Source of the DNA: Aeromonas bivalvium
GTDB lineage: Bacteria > Pseudomonadota > Gammaproteobacteria > Enterobacterales > Aeromonadaceae
Assembly: GCF_000819765.1 (NCBI RefSeq)
Contig: NZ_CDBT01000015.1
Location: 1 to 48,499 of the forward strand
Length of the DNA: 48,499 nt
Reading direction: 5' to 3'
Within the stretch, counting starts at the first letter, position 1, and every line of letters begins with the position of its first letter. The notes under the pieces were generated by a model that did not search any database, was not told the DNA's origin, and saw only the letters and a program-made list of their open reading frames with translations. This document shows positions 38,301 to 47,526 of this stretch, one piece after another. The translations under genes and the position numbers were made by a program.

Positions 38301-39878
38301 TCAGGAGCAGAGGGCGAGACTGGTGCAGGGGGCCTTCGCAGGCGTCGAGGGCGCCAACTCCCGGCAGAACTGGCGCAGCGGCACTGGGCGGCCAAACAGG
38401 TAGCCTTGCAGATAGGTCACCTTGCCCTTGAGGTATTCCGCCTGCTCCCGGGTCTCGACCCTTTCGGCGATCAGGGCCAGGCCGAGCCGGCTGCCAAGGT
38501 CGATGACGTTGTCCACTATGTGCTCGGACAGGGACTCGGTGCCGATGCGGCCGATGAAGGACTTGTCGATCTTGAGGTAATCCACATGGAACTGCTGCAG
38601 ATAGACCAGGCTGGAGTGGCCGGTGCCAAAGTCATCGATGGCAAGCCTGACCCCCAGATCGTCCAGTTGCCGAAACAGGGAGAGGGTGTGGGGATCGGCC
38701 ACCAGCAGTTCCCGCTCGGTCAGCTCCAGCACCAGGACCACCTGCCCCGGCAGGAAGTGGGAGAGAAACGCACGGCACTGCGCCAGCAGGGAGAAGTCCC
38801 GGCAGTGGACGGCGCTGATGTTGAAGGCGATATGAAAACCATCAGGCAGCTTGTCCTGCCAGCCCGCCAGCTGCTGGGCGACCGTTTGCATCAGGCGCGC
38901 CGTCATGGGCACTATCACGCCGCACTCCTCCGCCTGGGGAATGAAGAGATCGGGACGGACAAGACCGGATGAGGGGTGTTGCCAGCGCATCAGCACCTCG
39001 GCCCCCATCACCTTGCCCCCCTCGCCGGCCACCAGGGGTTGCAGATAGGGGACGAATTCCTTGGCCCGCAACGCCCGCTTCAGCTCCCCCTCCATGGAGC
39101 CGGGGCGACCCAGCAGCCACCACACCAGCAGGGAGATGCCGAGGGAGAATCCCAGCAGCATCAGCATGGTCACCCGTCTGACCTGCCAGAGGGAATGCCA
39201 GCTGGATGGCAGCACCAGGCCGGCGTAGATGGAGAGGGGGTAGCGTCTCGACTGGACACTGTGATTGGCCAGGGTGGGCAGGCTGGGTTCCCTGCCCATC
39301 AATTCCCCCAGGTGATCCAGCCACTCCTCCCCGACATGGAGCAGGACCTCGCCGCCATGGGGCGCGCTCAGGGTCAGTATCATCTTCAGATACTCCCTGT
39401 CAATGGTGCTGAGCACGGCGCCATGCTGGCTCTCGGTGCGCACCGCCAGCATGGGCTGACTGCTCAGCTCGGCATGGCCAGGCAGCAGCCGCAGGAAACC
39501 TTCATGGTAGGTGTCAGGCTCATCCTGCCAGCTCACCTTGCCCATCACAGAGTTGCAATAGATGCCATTTTCATCGATCAGATTGAGGGTTCGCACGAAG
39601 GGCACCAGCGCCACCTGCTTGCGCAGGGTGAGCAGGTTGGACTGGCAGGGATGGCTGATCAGGGGGGCCACGGTACGATTGGCCTCCTCCACATGGTCAA
39701 GCATCACCTCCATCAGCTGCACCGCCTGGGTCGCGGCCTGTTCGGACTGCCTATCCAGGGTGCGCAGATAGTTGGCGTGCAACTCCCACAGCCCCACCGA
39801 CAGGGGCAGGGCAAAGACCAGAACCGCACTCAGCAGGCGCCAACCAGGGCGAGAGAGATCGAGACTGAACAGAAACAT
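38301..39878 (-). CDS. CSS-motif EAL-domain c-di-GMP phosphodiesterase (paralog B)
   Basis: About 525 residues with the same layout as paralog A: TM1 near 14-32, CSS sensor with Cys78 and Cys108-Asn-Ser, TM2 near 235-255, then EAL. Most catalytic blocks are identical to A (EVLMRW, NISAVH, ELTERELL, DDFGTGHSS, YLKIDKSF). One difference stands out: the usual AEGVET loop is AERVET. The Glu is kept but Gly is replaced by Arg. I place the start at the ATG 39876-39878, which gives the same pre-TM1 length as paralog A; an in-frame ATG at 39915-39917 has a better but distant GAGG. The pair is clearly a tandem duplication, and the strongest conservation is in the EAL domain. Confidence 0.87.
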   Translation of the reverse strand: MFLFSLDLSRPGWRLLSAVLVFALPLSVGLWELHANYLRTLDRQSEQAATQAVQLMEVMLDHVEEANRTVAPLISHPCQSNLLTLRKQVALVPFVRTLNLIDENGIYCNSVMGKVSWQDEPDTYHEGFLRLLPGHAELSSQPMLAVRTESQHGAVLSTIDREYLKMILTLSAPHGGEVLLHVGEEWLDHLGELMGREPSLPTLANHSVQSRRYPLSIYAGLVLPSSWHSLWQVRRVTMLMLLGFSLGISLLVWWLLGRPGSMEGELKRALRAKEFVPYLQPLVAGEGGKVMGAEVLMRWQHPSSGLVRPDLFIPQAEECGVIVPMTARLMQTVAQQLAGWQDKLPDGFHIAFNISAVHCRDFSLLAQCRAFLSHFLPGQVVLVLELTERELLVADPHTLSLFRQLDDLGVRLAIDDFGTGHSSLVYLQQFHVDYLKIDKSFIGRIGTESLSEHIVDNVIDLGSRLGLALIAERVETREQAEYLKGKVTYLQGYLFGRPVPLRQFCRELAPSTPAKAPCTSLALCS

Positions 39879-40077
39879 AGTGTGGCCAGACCATGGGGCT
39901 GAGAGGATAGCCATCATGGCTGTATCGCCTCACCTGGATGACAAGCTGCAAACATCCGATCGCAGCCGGGGAAGACATGATAATGGCTGTCCGCCGCGCC
40001 ATTCAGGATCCAGATCATTTTTTACTCACATACTCACCGACCTGTTCGTCCCCCGTTTCGCTGGCCACAACAAGCAA

Positions 40078-40105
40078 AGCCCCGGCACAGGGCCGGGGCT
40101 CGTCT
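40078..40105 (-). terminator. terminator of acnB
   Basis: A 9-bp stem (AGCCCCGGC / GCCGGGGCT) with a five-base loop; on the minus strand it is followed by TTGCTTGTTG. It lies about 40 bp past the acnB stop. The rest of 39879-40077 contains the promoter region of paralog B and no gene. Confidence 0.8.
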
Positions 40106-40137
40106 TCATGCTGAGTGCGCCATATCGGCGCCCAGCC

Positions 40138-42735
40138 TTATACCGCTTGCTGCAAAATCACCGCATCGGCCTTCTGGGTGTAGGAGGCGATCTCGTTGAA
40201 GTTGAGGTAACGGTAGGTGTCTGCCGCCGTGGCATCCAGGGTCTTGGCGTACTCCAGATACTCGGCCACGGTCGGGATCTTGCCGATGATCGCGGCCACC
40301 GCGGCCAGCTCGGCGGAGGCCAGGTAGACGTTGGCCCCCTTGCCCAGACGGTTCGGGAAGTTGCGGGTGGAGGTGGAAACCACCGAGGCCCCTTCCGCTA
40401 CCCGCGCCTGGTTGCCCATGCACAGGGAACAGCCCGGGATCTCGATGCGGGCACCGACCCGGCCGAAGATGCCGTAGTAGCCCTCTTCGGTCAGCTGATC
40501 CTTGTCCATCTTGGTGGGGGGCGCTATCCACATCCGGGTCGGCAGGGAACCCTGGAACTTGTCCAGCAGCTTGCCGGCGGCACGGAAGTGGCCGATGTTG
40601 GTCATGCAGGAACCGATGAACACCTCGTCGATCTTGTCACCGGCCACGTCGCTCAGCAGGCGGGCATCGTCCGGATCGTTCGGCGCGCACAGGATAGGCT
40701 CCTTGATGGTGGCCAGATCGATCTCGATGATTTCGGCGTACTCGGCATCCTTGTCCGCTTCCATCAGCACAGGATTGGCCAGCCACTCTTCCATCCCCTT
40801 GATGCGGCGGGTGATGGTGCGCACGTCGCCATAGCCCTCGGACAGCATCCATTTGAGCATGACGATGTTGGACTTGAGGTACTCGGCGATGGGAGCCTGA
40901 TCCAGCTTGATGGTGCAACCGGCGGCACTGCGCTCGGCACTGGCATCCGCCAGCTCGAACGCCTGCTCCACCTTCAGGGTCGGCAGACCTTCGATCTCGA
41001 GGATGCGGCCGGAGAAGATGTTCTTCTTGCCCGCTTTCTCGACGGTCAGCAGCCCTTTCTGGATGGCGGCGTAGGGGATGGCATGGACCAGATCACGCAA
41101 GGTGATGCCGGGTTGCAGCTCGCCCTTGAAGCGCACCAGCACGGATTCGGGCATGTCCAGTGGCATGACGCCGGTGGCGGCGGCGAAGGCCACCAGGCCG
41201 GAGCCCGCCGGGAAGGAGATGCCGATGGGGAAACGGGTGTGGGAGTCACCGCCGGTACCCACGGTATCCGGCAGCAGCATGCGGTTGAGCCAGGAGTGGA
41301 TGACGCCGTCACCCGGGCGCAGGGAGACACCGCCGCGGTTCATGATGAAGTCCGGCAGGGTGTGGTGGGTCTGCACGTCGATGGGCTTGGGATAGGCCGC
41401 GGTGTGGCAGAAGGACTGCATGGTCAGATCGGCGGAGAAGCCGAGGCAGGCCAGATCCTTGAGCTCGTCGCGGGTCATGGGACCCGTGGTGTCCTGGGAG
41501 CCGACCGTGGTCATCTTGGGCTCGCAGTAGGTACCGGGGCGTATGCCCTCCACGCCGCACGCCTTGCCCACCATCTTCTGGGCCAGGGTGTAGCCCTTGC
41601 CGGTGTCGGCCACGGGCTGCGGGCGACGGAACACGGTGGAGAACGGCAACCCCAGGGCCTCGCGGGCCTTGTCGGTCAGACCGCGGCCTATGATGAGCGG
41701 AATGCGGCCACCGGCGCGCACCTCGTCGATCAACACGTCGGTCTTGAGGGTGAACTCGGCCAGCACCTCGTCGGTGTCGTGGCGGCAGATCTTGCCCTCA
41801 TAGGGGAAAATGTCGATGACATCGCCCATGTTCAGCTTGGCGACGTCCACTTCGATGGGCAGGGCGCCGGCATCTTCCATGGTGTTGAAGAAGATGGGGG
41901 CAATCTTGCCGCCCAGGCAGACACCGCCGGCGCGCTTGTTCGGCACGAAGGGAATGTCATCCCCCATGAACCAGAGCACCGAGTTGGTGGCGGACTTGCG
42001 GGAAGAGCCGGTACCGACCACGTCGCCGACGTAGGCCAGGGGGAAACCCTGCTCTTTCAGGGCATCGATGGTCTTGATGGGACCGATGACGCCGTCCTTG
42101 TCCGGGGTGATGCCGGGGCGGGCGTTTTTCAGCATGGCCAGGGCGTGCAGCGGAATGTCGGGACGGGACCAGGCGTCCGGTGCCGGGGACAGATCGTCGG
42201 TGTTGGTCTCGCCGGTCACCTTGAACACGGTGACGGTGATCTTCTCGGCCAGGGCGGGGCGGTTCAGGAACCACTCGGCATCGGCCCAGGATTGCAGCAC
42301 CTGCTTGGCGAAGGCGTTGCCCGCCTCGGCTTTCTCCTGCACATCGTGGAAGGAGTCAAACATCAGCAGGGTGTGGGAGAGGCCCTTGGCAGCAAGAGGA
42401 GCCAGGGTCGCGTCGTCCAGCAGATCGATCAGCGGCTGAATGTTGTAACCGCCCTGCATGGTGCCGAGCAGTTCGACCGCCTCGGCGGCAGTCAGTATGG
42501 GAGAGTGGGTTTCGCCCTTGGCGACGGCGGTGAGGAAGCCGGCCTTGACGTAGGCGGCCTCATCGACACCGGGCGGGACGCGGGAGGACAACAGCTCTTT
42601 CAGAAAGTCTTCTTCACCGGCGGGGGGGCTCTTGAACAGTTCAACCAGTGCGGCGACTTGCTCTGCATCCAGAGGTTTGGCAACCACGCCCTCGGCGGCA
42701 CGTTCTTCGACGTGTTTACGGTAGGTTTCAAGCAC
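40138..42735 (-). CDS. acnB: bifunctional aconitate hydratase 2 / 2-methylisocitrate dehydratase AcnB
   Basis: An 865-residue [4Fe-4S] enzyme, the same length as E. coli AcnB, interconverting citrate and isocitrate in the TCA cycle (and acting on 2-methylisocitrate). Segments matching AcnB throughout include the N-terminal HEAT-like domain ([12 protein letters not shown]), [17 protein letters not shown], and the cluster-binding cysteines in GSCMTNIGH and [11 protein letters not shown]. The start is GTG at 42733-42735 with AAAGAGGAA upstream; an ATG-initiated extension to 42819 is rejected because the family N terminus begins here. AcnB apo-protein also binds mRNA in E. coli. It has its own terminator and a long AT-rich upstream region. 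Confidence 0.97.
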   Translation of the reverse strand: MLETYRKHVEERAAEGVVAKPLDAEQVAALVELFKSPPAGEEDFLKELLSSRVPPGVDEAAYVKAGFLTAVAKGETHSPILTAAEAVELLGTMQGGYNIQPLIDLLDDATLAPLAAKGLSHTLLMFDSFHDVQEKAEAGNAFAKQVLQSWADAEWFLNRPALAEKITVTVFKVTGETNTDDLSPAPDAWSRPDIPLHALAMLKNARPGITPDKDGVIGPIKTIDALKEQGFPLAYVGDVVGTGSSRKSATNSVLWFMGDDIPFVPNKRAGGVCLGGKIAPIFFNTMEDAGALPIEVDVAKLNMGDVIDIFPYEGKICRHDTDEVLAEFTLKTDVLIDEVRAGGRIPLIIGRGLTDKAREALGLPFSTVFRRPQPVADTGKGYTLAQKMVGKACGVEGIRPGTYCEPKMTTVGSQDTTGPMTRDELKDLACLGFSADLTMQSFCHTAAYPKPIDVQTHHTLPDFIMNRGGVSLRPGDGVIHSWLNRMLLPDTVGTGGDSHTRFPIGISFPAGSGLVAFAAATGVMPLDMPESVLVRFKGELQPGITLRDLVHAIPYAAIQKGLLTVEKAGKKNIFSGRILEIEGLPTLKVEQAFELADASAERSAAGCTIKLDQAPIAEYLKSNIVMLKWMLSEGYGDVRTITRRIKGMEEWLANPVLMEADKDAEYAEIIEIDLATIKEPILCAPNDPDDARLLSDVAGDKIDEVFIGSCMTNIGHFRAAGKLLDKFQGSLPTRMWIAPPTKMDKDQLTEEGYYGIFGRVGARIEIPGCSLCMGNQARVAEGASVVSTSTRNFPNRLGKGANVYLASAELAAVAAIIGKIPTVAEYLEYAKTLDATAADTYRYLNFNEIASYTQKADAVILQQAV

Positions 42736-42962
42736 GACTAATTCCTCTTTGGTCTTTTTTGGGGCTCGCCCAGGCTGGCGGCGATCGTCCTTGCGGGACA
42801 CCCTTAGGGTGCTCCCCACTATATAAGTTTTAACGAGTAATTAAAATCCAATCCCTGCACACATATTCATCTGCCATAGCTAACCAATTAAACTTGCTGA
42901 TGTTTTGCCTGTTAACAGAAAAGACAGGAAATTCAACTTAACAAGTTGTCATCATTTTCATG
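42736..42962 (-). promoter_or_regulatory. acnB upstream region
   Basis: Markedly AT-rich compared with its surroundings (about 42820-42962). On the minus strand TTATATAGTGG (RC of about 42817-42827) is a plausible -10 region with a weak -35. The transcribed leader then carries an imperfect hairpin GGGACACCC / GGGTGCTCCC (42795-42816). Control by CRP, ArcA or Fur would be expected for acnB, but I could not identify a convincing site. Confidence 0.35.
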
Positions 42963-45251
42963 CTATTCGAAGGTGCTGCCTAACTGCAGGTAGAACACAT
43001 CATTGCCCCCCTCGGCCATGCCATAGCCGAGGAAGACGGGGCCGAGGAAACTCTCTATCCCCACATAGACGGATCCCGCGGTGAGGGAGCTCTGGAAATC
43101 GATGTCCGCCCCCTTGTTCCAGACCCCGCCCTGCTCGATGGAGCCACCGAGATAGAGGGGAGCCCGCAGGGCGCCAAAGTCGTTGTCCGCCACCCGATAG
43201 ATGTAACGCAGGCCGCCAAACAGGCTGTAGCGCCCGGAGAGCTGATAGCGCTGGAAACCGGAGAGGCGGAACAGGCCGCCGAGATCCTGAATGTCGAGGG
43301 GAACCGCCTCGTCGGTGTCCAGTCCGCCCCCTTCCAGCAGCAGGTTGACGCTGTGCCTGTCCCAGGACCAGGGCTTGACCAGGCTCAGGTGATAGCTGGC
43401 CCCGGCCGAGCTGTCATTGCCATCTATCCCGGAGCCATCGTCAATGGAGACCCGGGTATAACCCGCCCTGGCGTCCCAATAGACCCCGGCGTAGGGGAAG
43501 TAGCGGCTGTCCAGGGTATCGTGCTCGAAACGCACATAGGGGCCCCAGGCGGTGGCATCCACAGAGGCGTCCTTGAACACCTGCAGATCTATGGTGCCCA
43601 CCTTGCCGTTCAGCCCCAGGGAGAGGCGGCTCCAGGGCTGCTGATTCCAGCCCAGGGAGAGATCCGCGCTGAAGAAGCTGTACTCGGACTCCACATAGTC
43701 GACCGGCAGGTTGGGCTCATCGCCGCTGGCGAAGAAGATGCGGCGCTGGGTCTTGTCATATCCCAAGCTCGCCTCGCCATAGAAGGTCTGCGACGCCTCC
43801 AGCGGGGTATAGAAGTCGGTCTTGATGTGCTTGGCGGTGCCGAGCGAGGCCTCTGTCAGCCACTCGGCCCCCAGCTCGTTGACATTGGTCAGGGTGTAGG
43901 ACATGCCGACGTTGTAATTGGAGTCGCTCTGGAAATCGTCGGAGAAGCCGAACTGGAAGTTGAGGTAGCCCGGCCCCCAGTTCTTCTCGCTGGCATCCAC
44001 CACCAGCACGTTCTCGCCATTGCGCTCCTCGACCTGGTAGGTGATGCGGTCGAACGACTCCAGGGCATAGAGGCGACGGATCCCCTCCTCCAGGCTCTCG
44101 TTGGTCTGCACCTTGTCGGGACGCACCTTGAGGGTGGCTATCATGGTCTCGTCGGAGAGGCGCGACTTGTTGACCAGCTCCACCTTGTCGATGAAGTAGG
44201 CGGGCTGGCCACTGCGCTCGGCACGGCGGCTCAGTTTCTGGTTGCGATAGGCGGCGTAGTCCGCCTTGGAGAGGGAGAGGGCGTCGAGCTGGCGCGACGC
44301 CGCCTCGGCCACCCGCTCGCCCCGCTTGATCCCCTCCGGCATCAGGGCAAAGTCGGCGATGCCCATGTTGCCGAACTCAGGGGTCAGCAAGATGTCCCCG
44401 GGCCCCAGCAGGGCCTTCTGCTTCTCGGTCCCGACCTGGGTCATGTAGGTGGTGAGCTGATCAATCATGGCCAGCCCTGACTTGAGCTCCTCCCGGGTGC
44501 GCAACCTGGCGCTGATGTCCACCGCGATCACCACATCCGCCCCCATGGCCTTGGCCACATCCACCGGCATGTTGTTGACCGAACCGCCATCGGACAGAAT
44601 GCGCCCCTCCCACTCCACCGGCTTGAGGGCCCCAGGGATGGACATGGAAGCCTGCATCGCCTTGGCCAGGCTGCCGTGGTCCAGCACATAGGGGGTCACC
44701 GTCTCCATGTCGGTGGCGACCGCACGGTAAGGGATCGGCAGATCGTCGAAGCTCTTTTGCACCGGCAGGTTGGAGGTGGCGTGACGCAACAGGCTCGCCA
44801 TGGATTGGCCCTGGAAGAAGCCGTCCGGCAGCTGGGTGGTATTGCCATTGACGCCGATGTCGGTGCGCAGCTGATACTGCTCGTTCTGCTGCTTCTTGCG
44901 CAAGGAGAGCTCGTTGCGTCCCACCTTGTCCTGATATCCCTTGTTCCAGTCGATGGCCAGCGTCATGCGCTCCACCTCCTCGGCGCTGAGCCCCATGGCG
45001 TACATGCCCGCCACATAGGAGCCCATGCTGGTGCCGACCACTATGTCGACCGGAATGCGCTTTTGCTCCAGCACCTTGAGGATGCCGATATGGGCCGATC
45101 CCTTGGCGCCACCGCCACTGAGCACCAGGGCGACCTTGGGGCGATCCGCCGCCATGGCCTGGGAGCAGAGCAGGGCCAGCGACAGGCAGCCGAGCAGCAG
45201 AAGAAGGGGGCGGGTCCATTCCCGGCGAGAAGCGTGCATATGAGTGTCCAT
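42963..45251 (-). CDS. plpD: patatin-like phospholipase with surface beta-barrel (PlpD-like, type Vd autotransporter)
   Basis: A 762-residue outer-membrane protein. The signal peptide is at 1-34 (LLCSQAMA-A). The patatin domain (about 38-330) has the oxyanion motif GGGAKG at 46-51, nucleophile motif GTSMG (Ser75) and DGG (Asp221), the catalytic dyad of class A1 phospholipases. A single POTRA-like domain follows (about 355-430), then a 16-strand Omp85-type barrel (about 435-762) ending in an aromatic-rich strand with terminal FE. This matches P. aeruginosa PlpD, whose lipase domain is carried to the surface by its own barrel. The ribosome site is weak; a second ATG is four codons in. It lies upstream of acnB on the same strand but is probably a separate unit. 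Confidence 0.92.
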   Translation of the reverse strand: MDTHMHASRREWTRPLLLLLGCLSLALLCSQAMAADRPKVALVLSGGGAKGSAHIGILKVLEQKRIPVDIVVGTSMGSYVAGMYAMGLSAEEVERMTLAIDWNKGYQDKVGRNELSLRKKQQNEQYQLRTDIGVNGNTTQLPDGFFQGQSMASLLRHATSNLPVQKSFDDLPIPYRAVATDMETVTPYVLDHGSLAKAMQASMSIPGALKPVEWEGRILSDGGSVNNMPVDVAKAMGADVVIAVDISARLRTREELKSGLAMIDQLTTYMTQVGTEKQKALLGPGDILLTPEFGNMGIADFALMPEGIKRGERVAEAASRQLDALSLSKADYAAYRNQKLSRRAERSGQPAYFIDKVELVNKSRLSDETMIATLKVRPDKVQTNESLEEGIRRLYALESFDRITYQVEERNGENVLVVDASEKNWGPGYLNFQFGFSDDFQSDSNYNVGMSYTLTNVNELGAEWLTEASLGTAKHIKTDFYTPLEASQTFYGEASLGYDKTQRRIFFASGDEPNLPVDYVESEYSFFSADLSLGWNQQPWSRLSLGLNGKVGTIDLQVFKDASVDATAWGPYVRFEHDTLDSRYFPYAGVYWDARAGYTRVSIDDGSGIDGNDSSAGASYHLSLVKPWSWDRHSVNLLLEGGGLDTDEAVPLDIQDLGGLFRLSGFQRYQLSGRYSLFGGLRYIYRVADNDFGALRAPLYLGGSIEQGGVWNKGADIDFQSSLTAGSVYVGIESFLGPVFLGYGMAEGGNDVFYLQLGSTFE

Positions 45252-45425
45252 GAGTCAGGCGCATTGCGATGATTGCAGCCTACTATAAGGGGCAAGCGGG
45301 GAACCGCAACCGTCCCGTGAGCCGCCGTGGATCCTGCTGGCCACGGGATCGAATCCAGATGATACCCCTCTTCCCATTGCGCCGTGAGCGCAAACGCAAA
45401 CCCTGAATAAAACCCGGCCCGGCAC

Positions 45426-45452
45426 TCAAGAATTCATCCCGACGGCCGCTAC
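45426..45452 (+). promoter_or_regulatory. sigma-28 (FliA)-like promoter of the dCache chemoreceptor
   Basis: TCAAGAAT, 11 bases, then GCCGCTAC: close to TAAAGTTT-N11-GCCGATAA with exact spacing. It lies 40 bp upstream of the chemoreceptor ATG. The rest of 45252-45425 holds the plpD promoter side and no gene. Confidence 0.55.
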
Positions 45453-45491
45453 TATCATGACCCTCTTGCAACCGGATCTTGAGTCAACATC

Positions 45492-47402
45492 ATGCTCGCA
45501 AGCCTGACCCTCAAACAGAAAATAATCGCCACCGTCACCCTGGCCGTGGTGCTCTCCTGCCTGCTGGTGGGCTATTTCAGTCAGCGCTCCGCCCAGCAGC
45601 TGATCGAGAGCCGCATGTTCGAGCAGGAGCTGCCGAACCTGACCCAGCGCATCGGCAAGGACATCGAAAAAGATCTCAACTCGGTGGCCAACGCCGCCAG
45701 GCAGCTGGCCAATGACCGCTTCGTGCTGGACTGGGTCGAGCGCGGCATGCCCAGGGAGCAGGAGAGCATCCTCATCAGCCAGCTCAAGGATCTCACGGCG
45801 CAATATGGCCTGGTGACCGCCTCCTTCGCCGACCGCCAGAGCGCGGCCTACTACAACCAGGATGGTTTCTTGCGCAACCTGACCCCGGATCAGGATGCCT
45901 GGTTCTACGGCTATACCAAGAGCCAGCAAGACCTGATGCTCAGCATCTTTCGCGAGAGCAATGGCGAGATGAAGCTGTTCGTCAACTTCCAGCAGCTGGG
46001 TGGCCGGGGCCTGGCCGGGCTCGCCAAGTCCCTGGATACCATGGTCGCCACCCTCTCCAACTTCCGGGTCGGTGACAGCGGCTTCGTCTTCATGACCGAT
46101 GGCAGCGGCAAGGTGAAGCTGCACCCGGATGCCGCCCGCATCGACCGTGACAATCTCAATCAACTGGCAGGCCCTGTCGCCCCGGCCCTGCTCGGCAAGC
46201 AGGAGTTTTCCGCCAGCCACGCCGAGGTGGACGGCCAGAAGGTGGTACTCGCCACCAGCTATATTCCGCTGCTCGACTGGTATCTGGTGGTCCAGGTGCC
46301 CGAGGCCGAAATCTATGCCGAGCTCGACCAGGCCCGCCTCCATATCCTGCTGGTCAGCCTGGCCATCGCCGTAGGCATGGGCCTGCTCGGCATGGTGCTG
46401 GCAGGCTCCGTCAGCCGCCCCCTCAACGAACTGGCACGCCTGTTCCGGGAACTGGGCAGCGGTGACGGCGACCTGACCCAGCGTCTCAAGGTGGACGGGC
46501 GGGATGAACTGAGCGAGGTTGCCAGAGGCTTCAACAACTTCGTCGCCAAGATACATGGCTCCATCGAGCAGGTGGCCAGCAACTCCCGCCAGCTGGCCAG
46601 CACAGCGGCCCAGGTCGCCGAGCAGGCCCAGCTCACCCAGCACAACTGCACCGCCCAGCGGGATCGCACCGTCCAGGTCGCCACCGCCATCCACGAGATG
46701 GGTGCCACCGTCAGCGAGATCGCCGGCAATGCGTCCCTGGCCGCCGACGTCGCCCGCCAGGCCAACGAGCAGGCCGATGCCGGGGCCGGTGTCGTCGCCC
46801 AGGCCCGCCACGGCATCGTCGGCCTCTCCGACGAGCTGGAATCGGTCTCCGGGGTCATCGGCTCACTGGCCGGTCAGACCGATGCCATCGGCAGCATACT
46901 CGACACCATCCGCAGCATCTCGGAGCAGACCAATCTGCTGGCCCTCAACGCCGCCATCGAGGCGGCCCGGGCCGGCGAGCAGGGGCGCGGTTTCGCCGTG
47001 GTGGCCGACGAGGTGCGCAACCTCGCCAGCCGCTCCGCCGCCTCCACCGAGGAGATCCAGAAGATGATCGACGGCCTGCAGGCCCAGTCGGCCCGGGCGG
47101 TGAGCGCCATGGCCGAGGGACACGGCCAGAGCCTGACCGTGGTGAACCAGGCAGATGCGGCCAACGAGGCCCTGGGCCAGATCACCGCCCACATCACCCA
47201 GATCAGCGACATGAACATCCAGGTGGCCACCGCCACCGAGGAGCAATCCAGCGTGGTGGGTGAGATCAACCGCAACGTGGAAGACATCAACCAGCTCACC
47301 ATGGAGACGGCGGACATAGCCCACCAGCTCACCGCCTCGAGCCGCAGCCTGCAGCAGCTCTCCGGCGAGCTGGATCAGCTGGTGGGCAACTTCCGGCTGT
47401 GA
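45492..47402 (+). CDS. methyl-accepting chemotaxis protein with Cache-type sensor
   Basis: A 636-residue chemoreceptor. TM1 is about residues 9-28 and TM2 about 278-302. The periplasmic part (about 30-275) looks like a double Cache domain: a long first helix, DAWFYGY in the membrane-distal module, then [21 protein letters not shown] and [19 protein letters not shown] near the membrane. HAMP follows, then the signalling domain with the conserved tip ([35 protein letters not shown], about 476-510; positions given rather than a motif to scan). There is no CheR pentapeptide. A 168-bp stretch after HAMP is identical to the next chemoreceptor. The ligand is unknown; amino and organic acids are usual for dCache. 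Confidence 0.92.
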   Translation: MLASLTLKQKIIATVTLAVVLSCLLVGYFSQRSAQQLIESRMFEQELPNLTQRIGKDIEKDLNSVANAARQLANDRFVLDWVERGMPREQESILISQLKDLTAQYGLVTASFADRQSAAYYNQDGFLRNLTPDQDAWFYGYTKSQQDLMLSIFRESNGEMKLFVNFQQLGGRGLAGLAKSLDTMVATLSNFRVGDSGFVFMTDGSGKVKLHPDAARIDRDNLNQLAGPVAPALLGKQEFSASHAEVDGQKVVLATSYIPLLDWYLVVQVPEAEIYAELDQARLHILLVSLAIAVGMGLLGMVLAGSVSRPLNELARLFRELGSGDGDLTQRLKVDGRDELSEVARGFNNFVAKIHGSIEQVASNSRQLASTAAQVAEQAQLTQHNCTAQRDRTVQVATAIHEMGATVSEIAGNASLAADVARQANEQADAGAGVVAQARHGIVGLSDELESVSGVIGSLAGQTDAIGSILDTIRSISEQTNLLALNAAIEAARAGEQGRGFAVVADEVRNLASRSAASTEEIQKMIDGLQAQSARAVSAMAEGHGQSLTVVNQADAANEALGQITAHITQISDMNIQVATATEEQSSVVGEINRNVEDINQLTMETADIAHQLTASSRSLQQLSGELDQLVGNFRL

Positions 47403-47409
47403 CGTGACT

Positions 47410-47430
47410 GAGCGCTTCGGCGCTCTTTTT
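47410..47430 (+). terminator. rho-independent terminator
   Basis: GAGCGC, a TTCG tetraloop, GCGCTC, then TTTTT, eight bases past the chemoreceptor stop. Confidence 0.9.
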
Positions 47431-47526
47431 CGACCGGACAGGCAAGGAGTGTCGGTCCGGCCATGACGGCAAATCGTCATGACAAGCCGCTACATTAGCG
47501 ACATAGCAACACATCAAGGAGCCATC

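Noticed and set aside
39772..42741. 989-codon plus-strand frame opposite acnB
   Set aside because: AcnB on the minus strand has the expected length, start and cluster cysteines.
42736..42819. N-terminal extension of AcnB to an upstream ATG
   Set aside because: The added residues are basic and unlike AcnB, overlap the leader hairpin, and the GTG start gives exactly the family length.
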